The position numbers and the translations under genes are program-made. DNA of 64,000 nt from Candidatus Hamiltonella defensa 5AT (Acyrthosiphon pisum) (GTDB taxonomy: Bacteria; Pseudomonadota; Gammaproteobacteria; Enterobacterales; Enterobacteriaceae), in contig NC_012751.1 in NCBI RefSeq assembly GCF_000021705.1, positions 1,910,006 through 1,974,005 of the forward strand, written 5' to 3'. Below the pieces are notes generated by a model, which made no database searches, was not told the DNA's origin, and was given only the letters and a program-made list of their open reading frames with translations. Shown here in pieces: positions 45,029 through 53,977 of the stretch (its first letter is position 1; the number at the start of each line of letters is the position of its first letter).

Positions 45029-45850
45029 ATGAAATATTGGTTTTTAGTGGGTTTATTGCTATCCCCTATTCTTGCTATATCGGCGGAGCGGATTGTTACC
45101 ATTGGTGGAGATGTCTCTGAAATTGTTTACGCATTGGGCATGGGTTCACAAGTAGTGGCTCGCGATAGCACCAGTCTTCAACCCAAAGAAATTCAAACCC
45201 TGCCTAACATTGGTTATATGCGACAGCTCAATGCAGAAGGGATTTTGGCGATGAAACCCACGCTGGTACTGGTCACCGAACAGGCTCAACCTACCTTGGT
45301 CCTGAAACAGATATCAGATAACGGTGTTAAGGTCGTCAAAGTACCAGCGGAGCTCACATTAAAGAGCGTGACAAAAAAAATTCAGACCATCGCTCAGGCG
45401 GTTCATCAAATAGAAAAAGGTGAATTACTTTCTCAAACATATCAAAAAAAAATCGAGTCCATTAAAAATACCCCTGTGCCCGTCAAAATCCTGTTCATTA
45501 TGAATTATGGAGGCGGCTCTCCCATGGTTGCGGGGCAGGATACTTCAGCCGATGCGGTCATTAGAGCGGTGGGTAGCCAAAATGCCATGCAAGGGTTCAA
45601 GCATTACCGCCGATTATCTGCGGAAGGTGTTATCGCCAGTAGGCCAGATCTCCTTCTGGTCACCACGGAAAGTGTTCAGTCTTTAGGAGGATTAGATCAG
45701 GTTTGGCAACTGCCAGGAATGGATAAAACACCGGCAGGCAAGAACCGGCGTGTCCTTGTTTTCGATGCTATGGCTTTGCTGGGTTTTGGATTACAAACAC
45801 CCAACGTGATGAGTCAGTTATATCGGACAGTAAGATCCTATTCAAAATGA
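45029..45850 (+). CDS. hmuT: Periplasmic heme-binding protein HmuT
   Basis: Substrate-binding protein of the heme ABC importer, cluster A-II fold, 273 residues with a signal peptide cut near ILAISA. Key segments: GGDVSEIVYALGMGSQVVARDST (the heme-contact Tyr and Arg region in HmuT/ShuT), NIGYMRQLNAEGIL, and LSAEGVIASRPDLLLVTTE. Overlaps hmuU by 4 bases, so the products are made together. Confidence 0.94.
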   Translation: MKYWFLVGLLLSPILAISAERIVTIGGDVSEIVYALGMGSQVVARDSTSLQPKEIQTLPNIGYMRQLNAEGILAMKPTLVLVTEQAQPTLVLKQISDNGVKVVKVPAELTLKSVTKKIQTIAQAVHQIEKGELLSQTYQKKIESIKNTPVPVKILFIMNYGGGSPMVAGQDTSADAVIRAVGSQNAMQGFKHYRRLSAEGVIASRPDLLLVTTESVQSLGGLDQVWQLPGMDKTPAGKNRRVLVFDAMALLGFGLQTPNVMSQLYRTVRSYSK

Positions 45851-46845
45851 AAAAAACCGACACCGCTCGTTATAAACTTGGCGCCTTCCTGACATTATTA
45901 ATATTGATCAGCATAGGATCAGCTAATTTGGGCGCGCTCACACTCTCTTTTTACAATTTATGGCATGCCCCATTAGAAGACATGGCTTGGCAAATTTGGC
46001 TCAATATTCGTTTACCGAGAGTGCTTTTGGCGATATTGATCGGCAGTGCACTGGCTGTCTCCGGCACCGTTATGCAAGGGCTGTTTCGAAACCCATTAGC
46101 GGAGCCCGGCTTATTAGGCATCAGCAGCGGCGACGCATTTTTAGTGGCTTTAGCCACGATGATGCCGTTCACTTTACCGTTTTTAGGGATTTGCTCCCAT
46201 TTAATTGCGGCTTTTATAGGCAGCTTACTGATTTCTTTCATGATCCTTTTTTTAAGTCGATCGGGTGAGCGCTGCAACTTAAGCCGTTTATTATTGGCTG
46301 GCATTGCCATCAATACACTATGTGGTTCCGGCATCGGCCTCCTGAGTTATTTGAGCACAGATCAACAACTGAGACATTTCTCTTTATGGATGATGGGCGC
46401 TCTCAACCAAATAGAGTGGCGCACATTATTCATTGCAACGACTTTGATTCTCCCTGCCATCGCCATCACATTATTTCAAGCCAATAAACTGAATTTATTG
46501 CAATTGGGTGATGAAGAGGCGCATTACCTCGGTGTTGATGTGGCCCGAACGAAACGAAAGCTATTATTATTAAGCGCTTTGCTGGTGGGGGTTTCAGTGT
46601 CAATAACAGGCGTCATCGGTTTTATCGGTTTGGTTGTGCCTCATTTAGTACGGATTCATTTAAGCAGCGATCATCGCTGGTTATTGCCAGGGGCCGCCTT
46701 AGGCGGCGCCTGTTTATTGATCACCGCAGACACTCTGGCTCGAACCATCGTCGCCCCTGCAGAAATGCCAGTCGGTTTGATCACAAGCCTGATCGGAGCC
46801 CCTTACTTTTTCTGGCTGATACTCAAACAAGCTCGGTGTTCATAG
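45847..46845 (+). CDS. hmuU: Heme ABC transporter permease HmuU
   Basis: FecCD/BtuC-type permease, 332 residues with about ten membrane segments. Marker stretches: IWLNIRLPRVLLAILIGSAL, GTVMQGLFRNPLAEPGLLGIS, LGVDVARTKRKLLLL and GFIGLVVPHLVRI, which includes the ATPase-coupling loop. Overlaps hmuV by about 10 bases at its end. All conserved segments are present. Confidence 0.95.
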   Translation: MKKTDTARYKLGAFLTLLILISIGSANLGALTLSFYNLWHAPLEDMAWQIWLNIRLPRVLLAILIGSALAVSGTVMQGLFRNPLAEPGLLGISSGDAFLVALATMMPFTLPFLGICSHLIAAFIGSLLISFMILFLSRSGERCNLSRLLLAGIAINTLCGSGIGLLSYLSTDQQLRHFSLWMMGALNQIEWRTLFIATTLILPAIAITLFQANKLNLLQLGDEEAHYLGVDVARTKRKLLLLSALLVGVSVSITGVIGFIGLVVPHLVRIHLSSDHRWLLPGAALGGACLLITADTLARTIVAPAEMPVGLITSLIGAPYFFWLILKQARCS

Positions 46846-47666
46846 TGAGTTTTAAAGGATTTTGTCAAAATGCGCTTTCTTCGCGCACGCCTATTTTGCT
46901 CAACGTGCAAAATTTACATTACCGTCTCGGTAATCGTTTTTTAATCCAAACTCTCTCTATGCAAATCCAGCCGGGCGAAATAGTGGCCATTATCGGGCCG
47001 AATGGCGCGGGAAAATCTACCTTAATGAAATTGCTCAGTGGCTATTTATCGCCGACATTGGGACGTTGCGATTTATTAGGTCAGCCTCTGTCTCAATGGC
47101 CCCAGCATTTATTAGCCAAAACTCGTGCGATGATGTGCCAATCCAGTCACCTATTGTTTTCATTTAGCGTTAAAGAAGTCGTGGCGATGGGCAGGGCGCC
47201 TCATGGTGCTCATCAACTTGATCATATTGTACAAATGGTTATGGAACAAACGGGGTGTGCCGCGCTTTCTCAGAGAGACTACCGAAAATTATCCGGTGGA
47301 GAGCAGCAAAGAGTACAGATTGCACGTGCATTAGCTCAACTTTGGCACCATGAGCCTACGCCTTGCTTTTTACTGCTAGATGAACCGACATCTTCTTTCG
47401 ATCTCTATTATCAGCAGCACAGCTTACGTCTATTACGTCAATTAACACGGCATCAAGCTTTAGGAGTCTGCTGTGTTTTGCATGATCTGAATTTGGCCGC
47501 ACTCTATGCTGACCGTATTTTATTACTACATGAAGGTAGAGCCGTTGCAGAAGGCACCGCGTCTGAGGTATTAACCGAAAAAATTTTAACCCGTTGGTAT
47601 CATGCAGATGTCAGCGTTCAGGCACATCCTGATAGCGCGATCCCACAAGTTTTCTTGCAACGTTAG
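46836..47666 (+). CDS. hmuV: Heme ABC transporter ATPase HmuV
   Basis: ATPase of the heme importer, 276 residues. Walker A is GPNGAGKST (about residue 52), Q-loop MMCQSSH, signature KLSGGEQQRVQIARALAQ, Walker B FLLLDEPTSSFD and switch His in CVLHDLNLAAL. The first 20 or so residues are atypical, and the conserved domain begins at ILLNVQNLHYRLGNR, so a start a few codons downstream is possible. It closes the hmuRSTUV operon; immediately after it begins the mobile-element region. Confidence 0.95.
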   Translation: MFIVSFKGFCQNALSSRTPILLNVQNLHYRLGNRFLIQTLSMQIQPGEIVAIIGPNGAGKSTLMKLLSGYLSPTLGRCDLLGQPLSQWPQHLLAKTRAMMCQSSHLLFSFSVKEVVAMGRAPHGAHQLDHIVQMVMEQTGCAALSQRDYRKLSGGEQQRVQIARALAQLWHHEPTPCFLLLDEPTSSFDLYYQQHSLRLLRQLTRHQALGVCCVLHDLNLAALYADRILLLHEGRAVAEGTASEVLTEKILTRWYHADVSVQAHPDSAIPQVFLQR

Positions 47667-47804
47667 TTAGTTAATATAGTAAGTCCCGATTAGCCGGTTT
47701 GTCTTTTCTGGCCATGTATTTTCTTCATGAGGGTTTTTTATGCATGAATAAGGTCGATACCAAGGTATTGTCGGTTTGATGTGCCGCCGCTTTCAATAAA
47801 GCGT

Positions 47805-48147
47805 TCATTGCAGAGCAAACCAAATGCCGTGACGCCATGAGTGGTCAACATGAAATCCGTGACTCATCTCCAAAACGAATCGAGTCAGGTTATTGAGATC
47901 GTTTCCGTTGAACACTTCTGGGGATTGGGTTTGGTATTGCGGAACGCTGACTTCTTTATCGAGAATATCTAAACACCATTTTCGAAATTCTTTGGCGACA
48001 GGCGTGTGAGCAAACATCGCTATCAGATGTGCCCCACGCAGAGAGAAGATGCGTGTCTCAATTTTACGTAAACTGTTGTTTATTCCATTGGTCACTGAAT
48101 CAATGACCAATGACATACCTTCTGTAAACTCATCCCGATTTTGGTTG
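47805..48147 (-). pseudogene. Phage antirepressor (BRO-N type) fragment cut by an IS630 element
   Basis: The frame reads NQNRDEFTEGMSLVID at its upstream end, right against the IS630 left boundary, and continues FSLRGAHLIAMFAHTPVAKE and FRKWCLDILDKEV, the conserved end of BRO/Ant-type phage antirepressor DNA-binding domains. The N-terminal part of the domain is missing, removed by the IS insertion. The open frame could restart at ATG 48116 to give 103 residues. It marks former prophage DNA next to the heme locus. 47667-47804 holds nothing recognisable. Confidence 0.62.
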
Positions 48148-49075
48148 TATGGCTAAGCGATTTAATTTTGATTAGGAGATAAAATCAAGAAATGAATGTT
48201 GAGAGTAAAAGACTAGATAAGGGAGAGAAATGAGCTATTCAGTGGATTTGCGTAAAAAAGTTCTGAAGATTCGAGAGAAAGAAGGTCTGAGTATCAAACA
48301 AACAGCTCAGCGATTTCATCTCAGTACAGCCTCAATCACAAGATGGCTCAAGCGTATCGAGCCAGCCCCTTGTTCTTCACGTCGGCGTAAAATTGATAAA
48401 GAAGCGCTCATCAAAGATGTTGAGGATTATCCGGATGCGTATCAACGGGAACGGGCGGCGCGTTTCGGGGTGTGCCCCAAAGCCATTTGGCAGGCGTTGA
48501 AAAGATGGGGTCTGACCTATAAAAAAAACTCTGCGTCATCCCAAGGCAGACGAAGAGGCACGACAGCTGTTCCAGGAAAAAATCGCTGACTATCAAAAGC
48601 AGGGCAAATCGTGGGTTTATCTCGATGAAAGCGGCTTCGCCCACGATATGCCGCGCCTTTATGGCTACAGTGCACGAGGTCAACGCTGTTTTGGGACGCA
48701 CGATTGGCAGGCTAAGGGGCGTACCAACGTCATTAGCGCTTCTATTGGGGGTGACCCTCATCGCGGTCACGCTCTTGACTGGCTCCATTAACAGCGATGT
48801 GTTTTATGCTTGGGTCACACAAGAGCTCTTGCCCGCTCTTCCTCACCCGGGCGTTATCATTATGGATAACGCCTCTTTCCACAAGCGAGAAGATATTCAA
48901 CGCGCCATTATCAAGGCAGGGCATCTGATGGAATACTTGCCTCCTTACTCTCCTGACCTCAATCCCATTGAGCATAAATGGGCAGAAGCAAAAAGCAAAA
49001 GAAGAGCGGTCAATTGCAGTATCGATGCTTTATTTTCTCATTACATGACGTAACCAAAATTATTTCGTTCAGCTA
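48148..49075 (+). mobile_element. IS630-family insertion sequence (degenerate)
   Basis: Imperfect 26-bp terminal inverted repeats (48149-48174 and 49051-49076, about 21 of 26 matching) bound a mariner-like transposase gene. TA dinucleotides at both ends (48148-48149, 49074-49075) fit IS630 target preference. The right end touches an IS5-family element. Confidence 0.75.
48230..49053 (+). pseudogene. IS630-family transposase, two frameshifts
   Basis: The N-terminal helix-turn-helix part (MSYSVDLRKKVLKIREKEGL, STASITRWLKRIEP) runs to an A8 run at 48521-48528. A +1 shift there continues TLRHPKADEEARQLFQEKI, SWVYLDESGFAHDMPRLYGY (first catalytic Asp) and GRTNVISA. Near 48740 a second +1 shift (one extra T) leads into LLTGSINSDVFYAWV, VIIMDNASFHK (second Asp) and YSPDLNPIEHKWAEAK (final Glu). 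One slippage site could be programmed, but two make an active protein unlikely. Confidence 0.85.
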
Positions 49076-49929
49076 TGGCAGTGTTAACAAAGTAAATTAA
49101 AGACCTTAAGACAAGCGATAGCGAAGAAAGAAAAGAAGGTGATATCGAGTTTATCAAAGCGTAAAGCGAGTCTTTTTTGTTCTTTTATGCTGAAGAAGAA
49201 ACGTTCAATCGCAGAGCGTGTTTTGTATTTTTCTTTATCATTAGGTTGAATGCCGGTGCAAACAGCCCCTTTTCGTCGGGGTATCACAGGGCTCTTTCCA
49301 CTATCCCGGATTAATTTTCTGACATCAAAAAAGTCAACTCCCTTATCAGCGATGATGTAGCTCACCTTCCTCCCATTTCCCTTTATCCACAGCTCAGTAA
49401 AGGCTTTCATATCGGAGCGCTGTCCTTCAGATAGACAGGCACTCCGGAGAAAGCGGCCTGAAAGACCCACGTGAATTTGAGTGCTCACGCCTTTTCGGCC
49501 GCGCCCTATCGATTGAGGTCCCTTTTTTTAAGGCTTCCTGAGCCGTGTCGGTGGATGGCGACCGTCGTACTGTCTACCCATGTACAGTCCATTTTGATTT
49601 TCTTTTTTTGTTGTAAACGATAAAGCAAGTTCCAGAACAAGCCATTTTCACTCCATCTTTTAAAGCGCATATAAATCGTATGCCAATGACCGTATAAATC
49701 AGGTACATCACGCCAAGGGATACCCGTTCTCAATACGTACAAAACAGCTGAAAAAAACTGATAATGACTGATGCTTGCAGGTCTACCTGGACGTTTATCA
49801 TATTTTATAATATGAGGTTCGATTATTTTTATAAAATCACACTCTTTGAGCGGATAGTGCCTGTTTTTCATTTCTTTATCCCCCTAAAAAACAGAGAATA
49901 TCTTAACATTAACTTTGTTAACAGTGCCA
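49076..49929 (-). mobile_element. IS5-family (IS427-like) insertion sequence, complete
   Basis: Near-perfect terminal inverted repeats (GGCAGTGTTAACAAAGT at 49077-49093 and its complement with one mismatch at 49912-49928) enclose a two-frame transposase on the minus strand. TA flanks both ends (49074-49075 and 49930-49931). The element is about 854 bp. The left TA is shared with the end of the IS630 copy, and the right side lies within an IS3 remnant. Confidence 0.85.
49084..49871 (-). CDS. IS5-family transposase made by a -1 frameshift
   Basis: The first frame (49871-49506, 121 residues) has RPGRPASISHYQFFSAVLYV, LRTGIPWRDVPDLYGHW and MDCTWVDSTTVAIHRHG (first DDE Asp). At an A7G run (about 49523-49530 on the plus strand as T7) a -1 shift joins SLKKKGPQSIGRGRKGVSTQ to the second frame (to 49084) with VSYIIADKGVDFFDVRKL (second Asp) and YKTRSAIERFFFSIKEQKRL (Glu). 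Two overlapping frames joined by -1 slippage on an A-run are the normal arrangement in the IS427 group, so this copy may be active. Confidence 0.82.
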
Positions 49930-50326
49930 TATTAGGGTGGGCCCTGGCAGGACATAGGCGGACTGAGCTCTGTTTAGCGGCTTTACAAATGGCGTATTGG
50001 CGTAGAAAGCCCGATAAGGGGCTCATTTACCACTCAGATAGAGGCAGTCAGTACACCAGTAGCGAATACGGGCAACACCTGTCGGTCATCGGGATGCGGG
50101 CAAGCCACAGTGACAAGGGCAGTGCTGGGATAATGCCCCTACTGAGCGCTTCTTCCGCACTCTGAAATATGAATATTGACACTACGAAGCCCTTAAAGAC
50201 CCCCATGATTCCAAGCTCGGTGTGCTGGACTATTTGGCTTGTTACAATAGTAAACGTCCCCACAGTGTACTCGGATATCTTTCTCCGATGGAGTTTGAGC
50301 GAATACCATTCATCAATGTGTCTTAA
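49930..50326 (+). pseudogene. IS3-family transposase (OrfB) C-terminal remnant
   Basis: Starts against the IS5 right end with GWALAGHRRTELCLAALQMA, then GLIYHSDRGSQYTSSEYGQH (second catalytic Asp). A missing base near 50121 shifts the frame to DNAPTERFFRTLKYEY (catalytic Glu), a TGA follows, and the remainder reads LGVLDYLACYNSKRPHSVLG and LSPMEFE to a stop at 50324-50326. The element end GTCCGGGTTTACTTGACCA follows. The N-terminal part of the gene is absent. Confidence 0.82.
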
Positions 50327-50349
50327 AAATTTGTCCGGGTTTACTTGAC

Positions 50350-50652
50350 CATTACACTGTTTTCAAGTTTGTGGCCCAATACGGTCGCATTGATTATGTT
50401 GCCAGCAACATGAGTGAGACAACCCGTGACAAAGTGACTGTGGTCATAGAGGCCGGCTGGTCTGTTGAAATTTATTATCGGGAAGTCAAGCAGACTTGTG
50501 GAATAGAACGCTGTCAGGCCCGCACGAGTCGAACGCAAAACAATCACATTTTTTTAGCCATATCCGCTTGGTTTGAGCAATATAAGCGGCGCGTATCTCA
50601 AAAAATGTCCTTTTATCTTATCAGCAAAAATGGCAGTGGATTAAAACCGTGA
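50350..50652 (+). pseudogene. IS701/IS4-like transposase C-terminal fragment
   Basis: About 94 codons beginning FVAQYGRIDYVASN with VEIYYREVKQTCGIERCQAR, NNHIFLAISAWFEQYKRR at the C-terminus. The YxxE-K/R pattern corresponds to the last catalytic Glu of a DDE transposase. No upstream part is present. Confidence 0.65.
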
Positions 50653-50672
50653 TTTCTGATTACATGAGATCC

Positions 50673-50924
50673 TTACTCTCTTTGCCTCACTAAATCACTG
50701 CGAAACTCGTGGTTAAGTAAACCACGAACTTCATCTGCTATTTTTGTCCCCCTCAAGGCACAAGCGGATTTAACCGCTTTATGTAAACTTTCAGGAATAT
50801 CGATAGTCAGTCTTTTCATTTTTTCTGGCACTTTTTTCGTTTCTTCAATAGCTCGAGTCTCAACCCATGAATCAATATCAGGTCTATCTGGTTTAACGCC
50901 AAAAATTATTTTTTTATTACTCAT
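50673..50924 (-). CDS. ParG-like ribbon-helix-helix partition protein
   Basis: An 83-residue protein immediately behind a ParA gene (4-base overlap). The flexible polar N-terminus is followed by a ribbon-helix-helix-like segment (KMKRLTIDIPESLHKAVKSA, CALRGTKIADEVRGLLNHEF). This is the architecture of small ParG-type centromere-binding partners that stimulate ParF-type ATPases and repress their own operon. The assignment rests on size, fold pattern and partner rather than close sequence similarity. Confidence 0.72.
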   Translation of the reverse strand: MSNKKIIFGVKPDRPDIDSWVETRAIEETKKVPEKMKRLTIDIPESLHKAVKSACALRGTKIADEVRGLLNHEFRSDLVRQRE

Positions 50925-51550
50925 GATGGCAACTCCAAAATTTCATCGACCAAAGCAGATATTTCCTTTGCAGCACTACTATGAGGTTCTAATTCAAAAA
51001 CAGCTTTTCCAGCTGCCGCTGATTCAGCAAAAATAACCCTTTGAGTGACAGTTGAGTGAAGAACATCTGTTGAATAGGTCGCTAACGCATCACACACGTC
51101 ACGCCCAATGGCCGTATTTGCGATTTTGCGATTAACAACAAATACGGATTTAATGTTTTCTTTATAAATTTTAGCTTCATTGATAAGAGCAATGACTTCC
51201 TGCGCAGCCCACACATCATATGGACTGGGCTGAACAGGTATAATAACCATGTCTGCCGCCATAATCGCAGAACGAGCAAGCTCGGTAACACGAGGAGGGC
51301 CATCAATAATGATGTGTTCGTAGTCCTCTGCAAATTTCCTGATTTCCTTATGCAGAGTGGCTCTCGGTAAACCGACAACGGTAAAAAGGGATTCTTCATC
51401 TCTAGCAGCGGCCCAATCCAAAGAACTTCCTTGAGGATCAGCATCCAAAAGAAGAGTTCTTTTACCATTTAAGGAGAGCTGAGCCGCAATATTAATACTT
51501 AACGTGGTTTTACCCACCCCCCCTTTCTGGTTCAAAACTGAGATAATCAT
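50921..51550 (-). CDS. parA: ParA/ParF-family plasmid partition ATPase
   Basis: A 209-residue ATPase of the short (type Ib) ParA group. Deviant Walker A KGGVGKTT begins at residue 9 (VLNQKGGVGKTTLSINIAAQ), Walker A' is LLLDADPQGSSLDWA, and Walker B is IIIDGPPRVTELARSA. No N-terminal HTH extension, so DNA binding and autoregulation would be left to the RHH partner. Such pairs stabilise low-copy plasmids, so this block is plasmid-derived, either integrated or in transit. A dyad-rich repeat lies directly upstream. Confidence 0.92.
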   Translation of the reverse strand: MIISVLNQKGGVGKTTLSINIAAQLSLNGKRTLLLDADPQGSSLDWAAARDEESLFTVVGLPRATLHKEIRKFAEDYEHIIIDGPPRVTELARSAIMAADMVIIPVQPSPYDVWAAQEVIALINEAKIYKENIKSVFVVNRKIANTAIGRDVCDALATYSTDVLHSTVTQRVIFAESAAAGKAVFELEPHSSAAKEISALVDEILELPS

Positions 51551-51560
51551 AATTGATACC

Positions 51561-51670
51561 CTTTACGATAAATCTTAAAATCGCAATTCATTAAAGTAGT
51601 ATTTGCGATTTAATTTTTACAAAAAATAAAACATGAGTCAAGAAAAACAGAAATACGACTATCTGTTTTT
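51561..51670. repeat. Two-dyad repeat, copy 1 (upstream of parA; candidate centromere/operator)
   Basis: Copy 1 lies 11 bases before parA. Dyad I has arms AATCGCAA (51579-51586) and TTGCGATT (51603-51610). Dyad II has arms AAAAACAG (51643-51650) and CTGTTTTT (51663-51670). The stretch 51562-51611 recurs at 53669 with about 45 of 50 bases equal. Location and symmetry suggest binding sites for the RHH partner. Confidence 0.65.
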
Positions 51671-52138
51671 ACGATAATATAAGTTGGTAAGATATCTAAT
51701 TAAAGTTGAAAATTCGAGTCAATGAGTTGAATTTAGACTAGCCATAAAAGCTAATTGGCTAAAATTAAGGCCTTTTACCCAGATTTTTGTTCCGGCCGTT
51801 CTATTTCTTTGGCCGCTTAAAAACCGCCCGCCTCTTTTAACTTGAATACAATGCCCCCTCTTTTTTTCATCAAATTGAATGAATAACGCATCAGTCAAAA
51901 TCAATTCTCAGGTTATCTACTGATGTTTTCATGGCTTCTATTTTGGTGAAATAAAAGATGAGCGGTTTTTTAATGTTTATCTTTCATTAATGGAATAAAA
52001 ATTCCATAACAATTAAACTGAAAAAACACAAATCATTCCTCTAAAAAGCTCAATATAAAAATATTTAGGAGCTTAATATTATCTGAGACTGAACAGACAA
52101 TCAAAAATTGCGGCCGTCTAACTACTGGAAAATTAATA

Positions 52139-53506
52139 ATGATTTCTATAAAAAATTTCAAAAATTTTATACCAGATGTAGGTTTATTGAGTTTCCCTAA
52201 AACAGGAAAAAATCAAAAAAATACAACAAATCTTACTGATTTTACACGAATCATAAATTGCTTAAATACGATTAATTATGAAAATGTCACTGAATTAAAA
52301 ACAAAAGGCAGTTATAAAAAGATAAAAGAATTATCATTCGACTTTTGCCAGAATGATTTTTTAGATAAGTTGATTAAATTGATCCCTGAGATAGGTGTAG
52401 TCCTTATAACTCAAGGTAACAAAGAAGAAGCTCGCGAATTCATCGAAGGATTATGCGTTAGCTTGTCTGCTCACTACATGATAGAAGAACACATGCATGG
52501 GCCAGGTGGGGGTAAAGCTTATATGAAGTGGTTAACAGAACTAGTTAATGCTTATGTCGATAATGAATCAAGAGATGTTAATGATATTAAAGGTATCCAA
52601 AAAAGATTACAGATAAGTTATCGCCGTCAGCTTCTGGGGCCAGTCATCAAAGATTTACTAAACTTGCAATATAGCAGTGACTTTTATTTTAATAATTATA
52701 ATATAAAAAAGCGTCAAAATCAAGTAGATAAGGCAAAAGCGCTTTATGAGGAAACATTTAAAAAAAATGGCTTAGAATGGAAGCGTAATCGTAAAAACGA
52801 TATATTTGAACCTGAAAAAATTGAGTATAAACATTTTATAGACTCCTTGAGACCGGATAAAGTGAATGAAAATATTTATCTGAGTTTTATGTCAACTGTT
52901 CATGCGATGTCTATCGTTGTGCATAAGCTGGAAGAAAATCAACATATATGGTCATTTTATGACCCGAATTTTGGGGCAAAAGCATTTGATAATTATTCGG
53001 ATTTTCGTATATTTATGAATGAATATTATGATGATCTTAAGTCTTTTGAAAAAAAGACTACCCCTAAAATTTATATTAATAAATTTGATGGAGATAAAAT
53101 CGAGAATTCGATTCATCATAACTGTCATCAACATCCAGCTGCTGGTGAACTACAATCTATTTTAGATATATTCATAGAAAATAAAGATAAAAATGAACCT
53201 AAATTATTTAAATTAACTAAAAATACCATCGGTCAAATTATGGCTTATGAGCTAAAATCCGATGATAATGGCCGTCAAATAATCAAATCACTCACTGTTA
53301 AAACGAAAAACAATAAGACAGAAAAAGTCGTCGATGTTGAGTTGATTAATGTTAACTCAGTTGATTTGTTTGATGTTCATGTTCATAAAGCATTAATAGC
53401 CAATATCAGTTCTATTGAAAACCTTAAAAGTGATGAGCGATTACTGCTCAACATGTCGAAATATTGGATGTCCAAGCATGTGATAATCCAGCGCATGGCA
53501 AGGTAA
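52139..53506 (+). CDS. YopT-like (peptidase family C58) cysteine protease, putative effector
   Basis: A 455-residue protein. The catalytic triad pattern of the C58 family is visible in order and spacing: Cys106 in EGLCVSLSAHYMIEEHMHGP followed by a WL helix, His255 in MSTVHAMSIVVH, and Asp275 in FYDPNFGAKAF (YopT uses C139, H258 and D274). YopT cleaves prenylated Rho-family GTPases from host membranes; related domains occur in type III effectors and large toxins. Here the core is preceded by about 100 residues without a signal peptide and followed by about 150 extra residues of unknown function. The region is strongly A+T-rich, unlike the chromosome. The start has weak GGAAAA upstream. Function as a host-directed effector is inference; the family call rests on the motif. 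Confidence 0.68.
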   Translation: MISIKNFKNFIPDVGLLSFPKTGKNQKNTTNLTDFTRIINCLNTINYENVTELKTKGSYKKIKELSFDFCQNDFLDKLIKLIPEIGVVLITQGNKEEAREFIEGLCVSLSAHYMIEEHMHGPGGGKAYMKWLTELVNAYVDNESRDVNDIKGIQKRLQISYRRQLLGPVIKDLLNLQYSSDFYFNNYNIKKRQNQVDKAKALYEETFKKNGLEWKRNRKNDIFEPEKIEYKHFIDSLRPDKVNENIYLSFMSTVHAMSIVVHKLEENQHIWSFYDPNFGAKAFDNYSDFRIFMNEYYDDLKSFEKKTTPKIYINKFDGDKIENSIHHNCHQHPAAGELQSILDIFIENKDKNEPKLFKLTKNTIGQIMAYELKSDDNGRQIIKSLTVKTKNNKTEKVVDVELINVNSVDLFDVHVHKALIANISSIENLKSDERLLLNMSKYWMSKHVIIQRMAR

Positions 53507-53668
53507 AAAATCATGTATCCACTACAGTTGTAATTAAATCAAACATGTGAAGAAATCCGCCTCTGATAATGATAAAGTTTCTCTATGGCTTAATTTTCTC
53601 GTCGCCAATATAACTCGTGCCATAAATCACACCTAGATTTTTTTACCACTCATTTAAATTAATCTCAT

Positions 53669-53773
53669 TTTACGATAAATCTTAAAATCGTAATTAATTA
53701 AAGTAGTATTTACGATTAAAAGCATCTCAAATAAAAAACGAAGGACAAGAAACACAGAAAAACGTATTTCTGT
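53669..53773. repeat. Two-dyad repeat, copy 2 (downstream of the C58 protease gene)
   Basis: Dyad I arms are AATCGTAA (53686-53693) and TTACGATT (53710-53717): both arms changed together relative to copy 1. Dyad II has arms ACAGAAA (53754-53760) and TTTCTGT (53767-53773). No partition gene remains beside it. Copies 1 and 2 bracket the C58 gene. The rest of 53507-53977 holds no gene. Confidence 0.65.
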
Positions 53774-53977
53774 ATTTACTACAAAATGTTATGACAAATT
53801 CTATTCCACAGATAAAAGTATTTAAATTATTTTGAAGTTTAATATTTACGTAAAAAGTTATCGCCTAAGGGTATATCCTGATGAAATAATTAAAAAAGTG
53901 AATGAATGGTCATAATGACATAATCTATATGCGATATGTTTTATGAAATAACTTAAATGCGATAATAAGGTGAAAAA

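Noticed and set aside
51561..53773. CRISPR array suggested by repeated dyads
   Set aside because: Only two copies, 2 kb apart, no regular spacers and no cas genes.
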